NCBI GenBank assembly: GCA_034509495.1
Contig: CM067505.1
Coordinates: forward strand, 15,193,731-15,257,730
Length of the DNA: 64,000 nt
DNA from: Acestrorhynchus altus
Lineage: Eukaryota; Chordata; Actinopteri; Characiformes; Acestrorhynchidae
Direction of reading: 5' to 3'
Shown here: piece by piece, positions 47,843-60,429 of the stretch
Layout of the letters: every line of letters begins with the position of its first letter
How positions within the stretch are numbered: position 1 is the first letter of the stretch
The notes under the pieces: model-generated
What the model saw: only the letters and a program-made list of their open reading frames with translations
The model's database searches: none
Told to the model about the DNA's origin: nothing
Made by a program: the position numbers and the translations under genes

Positions 47843-48172
47843 GCCTCCACATCCCTGCCAACCATCTCAGCCCTTCCTTCCTCCTCCCTGTTCTGTCTGT
47901 TCTTCCACAATTCCTGGCCCACAGATCCTTTTCAAAAGAAAGAAGCACATGGAATGCACACATGTGTGAGTGACTTATTTCTTGTCACCCATTCTGGAAG
48001 ATCTGAAGGTCGGATGTGTGATGGTATTTTTCTGGATGCTCATGCTCACTCTTTACAGGAGATTTAATCCCGGATGGACTTGTGTCCCATTTGTATGTGC
48101 CGTTCTGAGACTTTTTTCATGGGAAACCAGACACAATGGGGCAGAGGATCACTGAAGGCCATATAGGATATA

Positions 48173-49780
48173 CAGTTGAAACCAGAAGTTTACATACACT
48201 ATATAAAAAGACACATGTGCATGTTTTTTCTCACTGTCTCACATGAAATCAGAATAAACTATTCCTGTTTTAGGTCAATTAGGATTGCCAAAATTATTTC
48301 TATGTGCTAACTGCCATTATAATGAAAGAGAGAATTTTTTAAGGCAGTTTTTATTACTTTCTTCAAAGTCAAAAGTTTAAATACATTTCATTAGTATTGG
48401 TACTATTGCCCTTAAACTGTATGACTTGGGCCAAACGTTTAGGATATCCTTCCACAAGCCTCTCACAATAGTTGGCAGGAATTGTGGCCCATTCCTCCTG
48501 ACAGAACTGAGCTATGTTTGTCAGCCGCTTTGCTCACACCTGCCTTTTCAGCTTTGCCCATAATTTTTCTATAGGATTGAGATCAGGGCTTTATGATGGC
48601 CACTCCAAAAAATTGACTTAGTTATCCTTAAGCCACTTTATAACCAGTTTGACAGTATGCTTTGGGTCATTGTCCATTTGGAAGACCCATTTGCGCCCAA
48701 GCTTTAACTTCCTGGCTGATGTCTTGAGATGTTGCTTCAGTATTTCCACATAATGTTCTTTCCTCATGATGCCATCTATTTTGTGAAGTGCACCAGTCCC
48801 TCCTGCAGCAAAACAACTCCACAACATGATGCTGCCACTCCCATGTTTCACAGTTGGGATGGTGTTCTCAGGCTTGCAAGCTTTCCCCTTTTTCCTCCAA
48901 ATGTAATGATGGTCATTATGGCCAAACAGTTCAAGTTTAGTTTCTTCAGACCACAGGACATGTCTCCAAAAATTAAAGTCTTTGTCCCTGTGTGCATTTA
49001 CAAACATTAATCTGGCTTTTTTTATGTTTCTTTTGGAGTAACGGCTTCTTCCTGGCAAAGTGGCCTTTCAGCCCATGTTGATACAGTACTCGTTTCACTG
49101 TGGATCATGACACACTCTTCACAATGTCTTTTGCTTTAGTTATTGGGTTGATGTGCACATTTTGGACCAAAGCACGTTCATCTCTGGGACACAGAACCCA
49201 TCTCCTTCCTGAGCGGTGTGATGGCTGGACATTCCCATCTTGTTTGTACTTGCTTATAATTGTTTGTACAGATGAACAAGGCACCTTCAGGCATCTGGAA
49301 ATTGTACCCAAGGATGAACCAGACTTGTGCAAGTCCACCGTTCTCTTCCTGATATCTTGGCAGATTTCTTTTGACTTTCCCATGATGTTACAAAAAGAAG
49401 GTGTGTTTCAGGTGTGCCTTAAACACATCTTAAATACATCCATAGCTCTGTCTCCACTTAACTCAGATGTTGCCAATAAACCTATCAGAAGATTCCAAAG
49501 ACATGACATCATCATATGAGCTGTCCCAAATTGTTTAAAGGCATAGTAATCTTAGTGTATTTAAACGTTTGACTTCGAAGAAAGTAATAATAATTGCCTT
49601 AAAAAATCTCTTTCATTATTCTGGCAGTTAGCACATAGAATAATTTTGGTAATCTTAATTGACCTAAAACAGGAAGAGTTTATTCTGATTTCATGTGAGA
49701 CAGTGAGAAAAACAGGCACATGTGTCTTTTTATATAGTGTATACTTTATATAGTGTAAACTTTTAAACTGGTTTCAACTG
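48173..49780. mobile_element. Sleeping Beauty-clade Tc1 transposon, near full length
   Basis: About 1.6 kb bounded by TA (48171-48172 and 49781-49782). The outer ends 'cagttgaaaccagaagttta' (left) and 'cagttgaaaccagtttaaaa' (right, in reverse complement) extend into inverted repeats of about 220 bp. Both arms share 'agacacatgtgc', 'cactgtctcacatgaaatca' and 'ctgttttaggtcaatta'. Each arm has an inner repeat near 48361-48390 and 49558-49581 ('aagtcaaaagtttaaataca'), giving the IR/DR layout of this clade. The right outer end carries an extra roughly 20-bp partial duplication ('actatataaagtatacacta'). Confidence 0.93.
48385..49383 (-). pseudogene. Tc1 transposase pseudogene (Sleeping Beauty clade)
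   Basis: A cut-and-paste transposase reading in reverse from ATG 49383. The N-terminal paired-like DNA-binding domain is well kept ('MGKSKEICQDIRKRTVDLHK', with RSGRR near residue 60). A TGA then cuts the frame at about 49081, and a frameshift in the A-rich 'AAGAAACATAAAAAAAG' stretch puts the rest in another frame. The catalytic part (48618-49058) has WSEETK where WSDETK is usual, and keeps 'FQMDNDPKHT'. Three further stops break the C-terminus, although 'DLNPIEKLW' is still legible. Family length is about 340 residues. The gene is dead. Confidence 0.93.
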
Positions 49781-50339
49781 TACGTAGGGCCTTAACATGC
49801 CTTTAACACTCATGTGAAACCCATTTTCTCCTTCTGACTGGTTCTCTTGCAATCATCATACTCTGTCCATCTACCATTTTTGTTGTTTTATCATTGGAAC
49901 ACTTGGTTTATTGTTTCAGATGCCGATATTTTAATGCTTTAACATGCATGTAATATGTAATAGTTTTGCTTCTATATAGTACAACAATGTAGGTGTATTA
50001 CCAGTGAAACAATACCTGGGACATGATTAGAAACTTAGAAAGTGCAGATTTAAATGATGAAAACTTAGGAATTATCTGTGATATTTAGTGACTGTCAAGA
50101 AACCTTTAGAGCAACAACCACTATCTACAGCTGAAAGGCTGTATTCATTGCCTAAAGGCTGTTATGGAAAAATGAAATGTGTCAGTTTTTTTTATACATG
50201 AAGATTGTGACAGGTCTTTTTTTTATGGGAAACATCATTACAAGAAATGTAATGTAAGGCTTGCCATTGCTCCCAACCATTTATAAGGTTTGAGTTGTTC
50301 TCTTTTGAAGTGTTAGCAAGGTTGGACACTGGTTGGATT

Positions 50340-50860
50340 CACAGTGTCACCAGTGTACTGGGAATATGTCATAGAAAGCATTACAACTAACAGTAGACAG
50401 TACAGTGGCTGCACACAAGTGCTTAATGATCGTGACTGGCTGTGTCTGGCTAGAATTGTCTATGCATCTCTCACACACATATTGTTCAGGTCAATGCAGC
50501 ATTCTTTAGCATCCATGAGATATGGCAGCAGTAGAGCCACCAGGGTGCCTCATTTAACACCATTAAGGTGCCTCATTTAACAGAGCGACACCAGACACAA
50601 CACCACACCTGGACTCAGTAGCTTGTTATGGTACCAATTGTTTTGGGGCTGATAGAAGAGTTTTTGTGTGGGGCAGACCACATGAAACCTTAGACCCCAG
50701 TTGTCAACAAGCCACTGTGTAGGCTGGTGGTAGTGGTTCCATAGTAATGTGGGCATGGGTTGGGTCTGGCAGAATACATAATTCACCAGTGCATGCCATT
50801 GGGTCCAAGTTACAGAACTGTTTCTATGATGTAGTCCCAGTACACACAATCTCACTCAAA
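50340..50860. other. Unidentified segment with short inverted repeat
   Basis: 'gtgtactgggaatatgtcat' at about 50355 recurs inverted at about 50830-50850 as 'gtgtactgggactacatcat' (minus strand), with about three mismatches in 25 bases. Both neighbouring open frames (50344-50580 plus, 50577-50855 minus) start in this repeat and share no recognisable family. It may be a degraded DNA transposon. Confidence 0.3.
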
Positions 50861-52744
50861 ACTGACAACGTAAAAGTTTCTAAACCATAGACTGAGTTAA
50901 CAAGTGAATAATGAGTTCCTGTTCTGCAGCTGTTATGCCCATCTTTCAATACACACTGGCGATCCCTTAGAAACCTTTACCCAAAATGTCTGAAATTGAA
51001 CAAGATGGTAACATAATATTGTTAGAGCTTGTTTGTATTTCTCAGCTTGCTGTAATATCTGTATTGCAGTGGCCAATATCACTATACTGAGATGATAAAT
51101 CATACAGTTCTGTTCCTTGTGGGAGGATATTCTGAGAAAGCCCTTTCGCTCTCCGTAATCATGTCCACATGCCCGCAGCCCCAGCCTGTGAGGGTGGCTG
51201 GCGGAATGTTCCAGCAGCACAGGATGCACACGCTCATAAATCAAAACCCCTCAAAAACTAACATCACGTTCCAAACCCTGTTACTCTTAAGGTGGGGAAA
51301 GCAATAAGCAGCACAGTTATCATCGAGCATCTGACAATGCACAAAGATTAAGTTATTTAAAAATATTCAGCTGAAAATGAATACTGGCTCAGAGAGCTTG
51401 AGTAACTTCACAAGTGGGGAAAGTACTGGATTATGCAATCTGTTGCCTGCTTTCTGAGAACACTGCTACCCTGAAAGTTACTGTGAAGGTGTTCATAAGT
51501 TTAAAGTGGACTGTTGAAATCTAGGAAAGTTTCTTGTTGTTCTTTTATTTTCCCTGCTTTTGCCTGGGTTATAACCAAAATCAGCCAACAAACGTCTTAA
51601 CTCTAACAGTCAAAGACAGAGCCAAAAGTACCCAAGCATCTTTCGATATTTACCAATCTCTTAAATAAGTATCAGAATATCTAGGACTAACCACCATTTA
51701 GATTGTTTGCAAGTGACTGTGGACAACAGGAAAGACCTCATGGGCACTCCCTCTTAGGTGCCTTGCAGCTTCACAGTCTACTGTTGGCACATGTCTGGAG
51801 TGGTGGCAAGGATTTAATATTTAAAAATAGACCCCAATATTGAGGATTTTTTTGTTTCAGACCTGGTGTATGCCCCATGGCAAGTATAACCACCTTAAAT
51901 TAGGCTCAGTGATAATGTTAAAATTTTAAGATTATCTGTAGTTTTTATAATTCAGTTCTACAAAACAATGTTCTATTAATAGAGGGAATGCTTGAGTATG
52001 TACACAATATATGGGCCCTTATGGCTTGTTCTGTGTGTACTGAAGTCAAGGGGTTCACACCAAGATCAGTGCTGATTGGTCCCAGATCAGTGAGCAAGCC
52101 TTTCCGGTTCCAGTAAGCTTGGCCACAGCTGGCTGACAGCACAGGCTCCAAACATGCCACTGCTAACCAGGCCACATGATCTATAACCTGTTTACTGTGG
52201 GTGTCTGATGCGTCAGTCGTCCCACAGCTGAAGATATTAAAAATCACACAGTGTTCACACACCCTGCTATAGTTGAGTTTGAAATGCTTCCCTATTGGAC
52301 TGTGCACTGGTAGCCATTTCAGACACATTCTGCTTGTTCCAAGCACAACATGGTTCCTGCATCTTCTAGGTCACAGCTTGTCAAATGTATAGCAGTCAGG
52401 GTTAAAAAATGTCCCACAATTTTTTTAGGGATTGTAAACTGCATTAACCTGAGATCAGGTGCCACCCAATCTTAATAACTTGAGATACTATAAGAACTGC
52501 TTTTTGCAACCAAAGCTATCAAATGGAATACCACAGATCAATATAATTCAGAGCATTCTTGTGGAATCCTTGGTTATACATCATAGACTTCTGCTGGTGG
52601 AACTGAACAAACCCAAAACATATACAACACAAACCTGTGTTTATCTAACTGTGTTGTTCTAACCAACAATTAATTTTAAAGACAATGCATTAGGACTACT
52701 TTTAAACAATTTTCATGGTTGCATGTCTTTAGTTTATCGAATAG

Positions 52745-53268
52745 AGAGGGTATTGAGTATTCACTTCTTAGCAGCAGTATTGAGGATGACCTGATGTCAA
52801 GCATTAACACTACAGCACCAGTGAAGGGGTCACAGCAGAGACTGTATTTCCTGAGAATACTCCAGAACAACAGCCTCACACAGAAAGTCTTGGTGTCCTA
52901 CTGATGCTTGGTAGAAATCATACTGACCTGTGTGTGTGTGCGTGTGTGTGCATGTGTGTGCGTGTGTGTGCGTGTGCGTGTGTGTGCGTGTGTATGGTTC
53001 TCCAGCTGCACAGCTGCAGAGGGGAAAGCACTCCAGAGAATCATCAAATGCCCTATCCCTTCCCTTTCTACACATTCCAGGACATTGAGAGACAGAACAA
53101 ATGGATTAAAAAATAGTTTTTTATGCCACAGCCATAATTGCACTAGAAACACAATGTACATAACTGTCTCTTTGAAGTGTTTTTACTGTTTGTAGTGTCT
53201 AATGTTTGTGTTGTAGCTTAATTTTACTGGTACAATGACAATAAAGATATTCTATTCTATTTTAGTTC
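52745..53268 (+). mobile_element. LINE (L2-type) 3' end split by a GT repeat
   Basis: The left part encodes 'SQQRLYFLRILQNNSLTQKV', a reverse-transcriptase C-terminal motif, up to about 52920. The right part (from about 52996) encodes '..AAEGKALQRIIKCPIPSL', continuing the same domain. The end has 'gtacaatgacaataaagata' with TTCTA repeats, typical of the 3' tail. A GT/GCGT microsatellite sits between the parts where about 20-30 residues are expected. Confidence 0.8.
52928..52996. repeat. (GT)n/(GTGTGC)n microsatellite inside LINE relic
   Basis: About 68 bp of GT with regular GCGTGTGT variants, interrupting the LINE reading. Confidence 0.93.
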
Positions 53269-53379
53269 AATCCTGTTTTTTTATTCTCCAGAATCTTCTA
53301 GTTTTACTTTCAGCTAATTAAACGGAACTGTTATGTAACTATATTCACTGCAACAGGGCATAAAAAAGACCTGCTTTAT

Positions 53380-54330
53380 TTTTACAGAGGCGTGTTTACC
53401 ACTGTGTTACATCACCTTTCCTTTTAACAACACTCAATAAGCATTTGGGAACTGTGGACAATAATTGTTGAAGCTTTGTGGGTGGAATTCTTTCCCATTC
53501 TTACTTGATGTACAACTTCAGTTGCTCAACAGTCAGGGGTCTCTGTTGTCATATTTTGTGCTTCATAATGCTCCACACATGCGTGCAGGCCAGTCTAGTA
53601 CCCACACTCTTTTACTACAAAGCCACACTGTTTTAACACATGCAGAACATGGCTTGGCCTTGTCTAGCTGAAAAAAGCAGGGACGTCCCTGAAAAAGACG
53701 TTGCTTGGATGCCATATATGCCGTATATGGTGCTCCAAAGCCTCTATGTACCTTTCATCATTAATTGTGCCTTCACAGGTATGCAAGTTACCCATGCCAT
53801 GAGCATAATTACTCCCCCATACAACCAGAGATGTTGGCTTTTGAACTTTACAATGATAACAATCTGGACAGTCCTTTTCCAGTGGCCCAGTGGACAGAAC
53901 ATCCATGATTTCCAAAATCAATTTGAAATGTGGACTCATTAGACCACAGGACACTTTTCCACTTCCATCTCAGACCTCAGACTCAGAGCTCAGGTCCAGA
54001 GGTGAGTTGTTTATGTATGTTTTGCTTTGCATGGTAGAGTTTTAACTTGTACTTGGAGATGGAGCAACAAACTGTGTTCACTAACAATGGTTTTCTGAAG
54101 TGTTCCTGAGTGTATGTGGTAATATTCATTACAGAATGGTGTCGGTTTTTAATGCAGTGCCATCTGAGGCATCGAAGGTCCCGGGCATTCAATGTTGTTT
54201 TTTGGCATTACACCAGGCATAACAGAGCCTATATCAGCAAAAAATGTCAAATTCATCTTTAATAAACATACTTTTCTAGGACTTCCAGAATCATCTTCAA
54301 GCACTTGAGTATGAATTTGTGTGCCCACCT
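53380..54330 (-). pseudogene. Decayed Tc1-family transposase gene (copy B)
   Basis: Reverse reading contains 'RHHSVMNITTYTQEHFRKPL' and 'SKYKLKLYHAKQN' (N-terminal part, 54192-53983). The catalytic-core words for 'SPHFKLILEIMD' and the DGTGLHTCEGTIN-like block lie in 53954-53664, then 'FFRDVPAFFS' near 53670. The 3' end matches copy A ('gtgatgtaacacagtggtaa' on the minus strand at about 53395-53415). Frames are broken, but the copy is not interrupted by the retroposon that splits copy A. Confidence 0.8.
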
Positions 54331-54779
54331 AGTCAAACTTTAAATTACCTATATGGTAGATATCTTTAACTTGGACAATGCAAAACAGTGTCCATAATGA
54401 CACCTTTGTTCATCAGATTGTTTGTAAGTGGACCTGGCTTGTTGTGTGTGCAGTGTAGTTTGTAATTAGCTAGCCCCTCCAGTCTTTGCAGTGGATTAAG
54501 TGGGTATATAAGCGAAGAATCACTTGGTGAGATTTATAGCTACTGGATGTAAGTCGTGTCAAGTTCCTAGTGGGAGCTGCTTATTATGTCCTCCCAGCTC
54601 TGCAAAATGTTAGTCAGTGAACAAGTGAAGATACACATTTTTACATTCAGCATGAAAGGTTAGCTTGTTGCAAGGTCATTAGACATAATCAGGTATTTGG
54701 GTCTTTAGCATATGCATTTGATAAGAAGCACTTAGAAGTTAACAACACGTCCCATTGTTAGTGGAAGCAGTTTAATTAG

Positions 54780-55140
54780 ATTTATATGTGAGGGGTAGAG
54801 CAGAGGAGAATGAGTGCAGGGTGTGATAAACGGAAAATGAAGGGATGCCCAAGGTAGTTGTAGGCAGTAACTACAGTGAAGCCCGATATTGTGTTATACT
54901 CAGAGAGCAAACAAAAAGTTTATTTTATTAAGCTGATGGTTCCATTTGAAGATAAGGTTGATGTAACTTATGAAAGGAAAAGGCTGAGATATGCAGATTT
55001 GGCGGCTGAGGTGAGAGAGTGCAGGTTGCAGGTGTATGTTGGACCAGTACAGATAGGGGTGAGTGAGAAAGTGAGTGAATGTGAGCTAATGAATTTCCAC
55101 CCATCTCACCAGAAGATCCTTGAAGAACCCAAGTGTTGAC
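54780..55140 (+). pseudogene. Retroelement fragment with KPDIVLYS..VPFED motif
   Basis: The frame at 54876-55139 reads 'KPDIVLYSESKQKVYFIKLM' then 'VPFEDKVDVTYERKRLRYAD'. I recall a (R/K)PDIV..S....ELTVPWE...EAYERK..KY.(E/D)L pattern at the C-terminal end of reverse-transcriptase polyproteins in fish. The order PD..E.. suggests a PD-(D/E)XK nuclease-like domain, which is inference. Here the expected E of 'ELTVPWE' is K (KLMVPFE). No reverse transcriptase is attached. Confidence 0.45.
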
Positions 55141-55431
55141 TTGGGAGGGTAGCCTACCTGTCATTGGCTGGTCCAAAAAGTTCCCCAAGTCTGGGGTAGT
55201 AACAGCTATTTTGAGAATAACATCTTGTTCCACTTTCCTTAGCCAATCAATTTGAGTAAATTAGAAGTGCCAATCGATTGGTGAAGGGAGAGAGGAATTG
55301 AACAAGACCCAGAAGATTGTTGTCTCTGATAAACACCTGCCTGCTTTGATCTGTTGGACAGATAATTGATGAGTTTTCTTTACCATGGTAAGGATTCTTC
55401 TGCCACCAGCAATGAAAGAATGAATTTTAGT

Positions 55432-55435
55432 TCGT

Positions 55436-55494
<59 letters not shown>
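55432..55494. repeat. (CTTT)n microsatellite
   Basis: About 15 tetramers. The Lys-Glu-Arg and Phe-Leu-Ser open frames across it are repeat artefacts. Confidence 0.97.
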
Positions 55495-56429
55495 AACACC
55501 AAAGATAAAATAAAAATTTCTTTCAAAGTTTCTCTTGTCCAGGTACATTATGGACTACTTAGTTTCTACTTAGCATCATGCTACCTCTTTCATAGTCTCT
55601 CTTCATCCTCTCACATTTTCCAATTCATTTACAACAGATGAACTGTCTCTCTTTTCAGTCTCACATAGCTAATCATTGGAGTTTGAGGTTAACTTAATTG
55701 ATTGAGAGAAAAATGATACTGAAATATGATATTACAACCTTCAGGAATTCTTTGAATGTTGTCAATAGTGTACTGGTAAAGGAACTTTAAATCATAAGGG
55801 TCTATATGAAAAAATAGTATTCATTATTTACTTATACTCATAAATACTTATATCATCAAGTAATGATCAGTCATGTTAAAACTATATACTTGATACAATA
55901 TATCGTAGGGGTATATCAGTTTCTGAACTGAAGAAAGAATTATGATACAGTTCCATTGAACAAGCAAAAAAAATCCACATCCACATGTTCAGATGTGAGA
56001 CCATAAGCATAGATTAAGTGTTGACATGGGTTTAACACATAGATGATGTTTGCCATATAGCCCTGATGTCAGCAGCTTATCCTGCCTGCTGTTTTCAAGA
56101 GGTACATTTGGGACAGATATTTTCATGAATGTAATTCTTACATTTTCCTTGTCAGAGAAATAAAAGGCAAATACAGTTTTACATTAAGATTTTTTTTCTT
56201 CTGAGCAAATAGTTGGTCCTTTTTGGGGACAAATTTTGGCCAAATGAAATATGACACATTTAACATTTCACAAAAACATACTGATAGCAAAACCTATGTA
56301 GAGCTTCCTGCTGCTGTTCTTTTCCCTTGCACTGATACAGTAAAGAAGCAACATACTATATATGTGTGTGATCCACCACTAACTCAGTTTTTCCCTAATT
56401 TAGATTTAATTGACTGTCGGTAAAATAAT

Positions 56430-57310
56430 TCTTTTTTTTTTCAGGGACTTGTCCAGTGTCCTCTCAATGTCCTCTCAATTTAAACAGTAGAATCTCCTTT
56501 CTAAACCTGCATATGAAGCTCCGATTGTTGCCACTAACGATGTACAGCTGAGGCATTGCACTGTCCAACTGTCCACATCTTTAAGAAAAAACAAGAAATA
56601 ACACAGCTTTTCAGTGTTGCCCTATAAGTCCTGATTTGAATACAGAACTTGAAGTTCAGCCCTCAGTCTCATTAAAGTTTTGGCCATAATTTTTCAGGTA
56701 ACTCTTGAATGCCTCCTCTGGAAACATTTCTCTTGTCATCAAACTTCCCTGGAAGTTTCCAAATTTGAAAAATGCTGAAGAATCTCCACCATGAGATTAT
56801 CAGGGATGTCCATGTACAGATTTCTGTAGCACTTATTGGGATACTGGTATTGGGAGAAATGGCACATTCTTATGAGGTCATCTCATGGGTCGAATGTGAG
56901 ACCTGCTGCTTTGGCATAAACAGCTTGGAAAACCCATTCTGACCTTTTTGACATAAGCAAGAAGAGACTCATTACTTGCAGTAAAGAACAACCATGGCCC
57001 TCTGCTGGATGATATCAAAGAAAGTTTGTTCATATGTGTACAACATTAACACAAACTCAAAATCCTACAGTTTCATTACAATCCAATGTATCTTCATTCA
57101 CATGATCAGCCTGCAGACTCAAGAAAAGATGTCCTCTGTGTGGATTTGGAGAAAAATGTGGCAAAAACATCCTGCACTCATACAAGCATTTAGCCCCTTA
57201 TTACAGTGCCAGATTAAGTCAAATGTCTTCACTTTGTCCTGTAGACTATTGATGGCTTTAATACTTCAGAGCAGAGCATCAGTGACTGCAAGAGCAGAGA
57301 TCAAGTAATT
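56430..57310 (-). pseudogene. Decayed coding-like tract, family not identified
   Basis: Reading in reverse with frame changes, several long stop-free runs follow one another: 'FEFVLMLYTYEQTFFDIIQQ' (about 57040-56990), 'GPWLFFTASNESLLAYVKKV' (about 56995-56935), 'RMCHFSQYQYPNKCYRNLYM' then 'DIPDNLMVEILQHFSNLETS' (about 56875-56755), and 'REMFPEEAFKSYLKNYGQNF' (about 56730-56675). The composition looks protein-derived and the order is colinear, so this is probably an old transposon ORF or processed pseudogene. I do not recognise the family. Confidence 0.35.
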
Positions 57311-59274
57311 ATGGATAGAATGAGACATAACAGAAAACACAGCTGGTGACTGTGAGTCATATTTAGATAATGTTTCTGTGAAGTCCCTGTATTTACTCTT
57401 GTAGATGATTCATTACTGTCATCATTGTCCCTGAATTATGGATCCTGCCGGCCAAGCAAGGAAGTCGCATCAATAATCAACATCAACGGTTTCGAAAGGC
57501 CCTGTTTTGTTTGACGTCTCATTATGTTTTGCCACTTGAATTCGAGCACCTTCATTAATTGCTCGTTCAACCCTGATCCTGCCAAGGCAACTTAAACTTG
57601 CACATGCACTCACGTGCTCATTCCTATATTCCCAGTCAAAGTTAGATAGATCATTTTTTATGCAGTCCCATTGAAGTGAACAGATGCTCAGCTTCTACAG
57701 GCAAATGCATTGACCATAGACCAAGTTAACAAAATCGAGTCAGTCAATTTGTGATAGGTAGCTGATTCAGAACAAACTCATCTTTGTGATGAATGTGATC
57801 TAACACATTTGTAGTGAATGAAAGGTTAACACAACTATACATGTTTGACCATTTAATTTTTTACATTTTAGGGAAATGAGTTTCTCTTCAGAGAAAATGC
57901 AGCTGGAGTCAGTGCCCCAATATCTCAATTATTTGGTTAATGTCACAGAATAACCTTTTTTAAGCATAGAGCCATGTTTCCAAAAAAGATGTGTGAGTGC
58001 AGTTTCTCTACCTATTTATGGATTCTTCCGTAAACTTGTACAGAATGCTCAGATTCTTTAATGGCTGGTTCAGATGCAGCACAGTGCACACACTGTAGCA
58101 ACAAACTGTCAGCATGGTTCCATGTTTATACCGTTTCTGCCACCGTTCCTGGCCAGAGCGTACTTTGAAGCAAGGAATGAGCTGGGGTCACGCTGTAGTG
58201 TGAAGCTGTTCAAGCGTAAATCTGCTAACTGCACAAACAAGGAACAAAGGAAAAAGACTGCAGTGTTTATTTGTAAGGATAGGAAGACATATATTTAGTA
58301 TTGCATACATCTGTGTTAAGGGCATCTTACAAAGAGTTTATCTCTTAAGTTGAAATGTAGCACAAATGCTATGCTAAGAAACTAATTTATGTGTATTCAA
58401 ATGTTGTGATTAATACACAATTTAGTTTTTATTCAAGAATAAAAAGTATTAACATTTTATTTCTTCATGTTATCAAAAAACAGACCCCAGTTTTAACACA
58501 CACTTATTATACATAGGCAAACACTGTGTAGCTGGCTTGCTGAATTTCCCTGAAGGTGGTGCATGTATGTCCTAAAAAGCAGCAGTGTGAAAATTCACAT
58601 GGTGTGCACCCTAGCCCATGGCGTCCACACTCAGCTGTTTCGGACAAAATTACATAATTTTGACCACATGCCGTCTGGTGCATCTGACTGACACTTGGTA
58701 TAAACCAACCTTAAACATCAAAAATGATTTTGTAGTTTTCAATCTCAATTACCAATAAAAGAACCATTGAATCAATTGGTGATGATGGAGAATCATGATT
58801 AATCTACAGCTGTGTGCAAAGTTTCAAAGTTCCGTGATCATATTATGCTTTGTATATTTTGTTCAAATGTGGATTTTTGCTGCAATACATTTCTGTTTAT
58901 TGTGTCCAAACTTTTGAATATATTTTCTTAAAGAAAGGTTCTTTTTGCAGTATATTTTTTAATACAATATCCCACCAACTCCACCAACAGACATGTATAC
59001 AAAGTCAATAACAGCAAGAGCAGAAGCGCTCAAGCAGGTTCATCTGGACTGTCTGAAATCTCACGGGCTGAGAGTTATATGAAACAAAGGGAGCTGGTGC
59101 GTGCGTGCATGCATGTGTGTGTGTATATGACCCCAGGTCAGGCACAGAGGGGTTTATTAGAGTTTGCAGCAGACAGATCCTCTCCTCATGCTATCTATCA
59201 ATGTTCTCATGCCAATCTCTTTTTTCCTCTCCCTCTAAGTACTTTCCATTATTGAAATACTTGAAATGCACACG

Positions 59275-59327
<53 letters not shown>

Positions 59328-59402
59328 TGTGTGTGTGTGTGTGTGTATGTGTGTGTGTGTGTATGTGTGTCTCTGTGTGTGTGTGTGTGTGTGCTCGTGT
59401 GC
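59275..59402. repeat. (GT)n compound microsatellite
   Basis: About 120 bp of GT with CTGT, ATGT and CTCT interruptions. Flanking words ('gtgcgtgcgtgc') extend it slightly. Confidence 0.97.
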
Positions 59403-59908
59403 GTGCGTGCTTGATAGACCTGATGCAGTTTTAAGTGCTGACCTCGCCATGACCTGCACCCGTTTGTCCGAGTGTGGAGTTTTTGGAAGTATGTCAGTGA
59501 CTGGATCATCTGGTGTGTGTGTGTGTTCTGTCATACATACACACATGCATTAACAGACAAAACACCTATATCGTATACACTCACTCACTGTAACCAACTC
59601 ACTGTTACACTGGATAATTTAGATAATTTAGTGAACTGTGAGTAGGATTTCTCAGTTAGCCAGATATTGTAAAGCATTATGTACCATTTTACCCTAAATA
59701 TGATCTCGCAACACCACAAAATTATAGAAATTATACAGAAGTCCATTCATACATGTTGCAGATTCTCTGCAGTCTGCTTGAAATTCCCTCTGCATGTAAA
59801 CAAGTTATACAGACATTACACCAATGTCTGTTTTTATTGGATTAGAAGATAATAAGTACCCTCGTCACATTTGCTGATTGGCCAGTTGTTAACCAATGTA
59901 CCTAACAG

Positions 59909-59910
<2 letters not shown>

Positions 59911-59962
<52 letters not shown>
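59911..59962. repeat. (GT)n microsatellite
   Basis: About 50 bp of pure GT. Confidence 0.97.
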
Positions 59963-59965
<3 letters not shown>

Positions 59966-60429
59966 GAAATGTATCAGGTGTGAGTTATAGAATTGAAAAG
60001 TGAAGTGTTTTAATGGGATGCTCATGATGTGTACAATACTTTACTGTACAAAAAAATCTTTCAAACATTAAGTAAACATTTTGACATTACAGATTACCTC
60101 CATTGAATCTTCCAACAAAGATTTAAGTGAAAGATGTGTTGTACTTATCAATTGCTCTTTGCATTGATCAGTTGATGAAGTCATGAAGTGAAATTTCCCA
60201 TTCATTAAAACTAAAACTTCATCTACTTTTTTTTAACACTGTGACGTATGGGTGTATAAATTATGAACTGGAAAATACTGTTATTGTTCCATTATCAAGC
60301 CATTAAAATGGGTGTATCAGCCCAAGTACCAGTGGATTAGATTGGGCCACCCCTTCTATATATATTGTTTTTGTTAGGATTTTTAGTGGTCCAAACACTG
60401 TAGGTGCTGGAGCCATATTGAATTGGCTC

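Noticed and set aside
51945..52346. 133-codon minus-strand open frame
   Set aside because: No family resemblance, no splice or promoter context, and a frame of this length is expected by chance in 64 kb.
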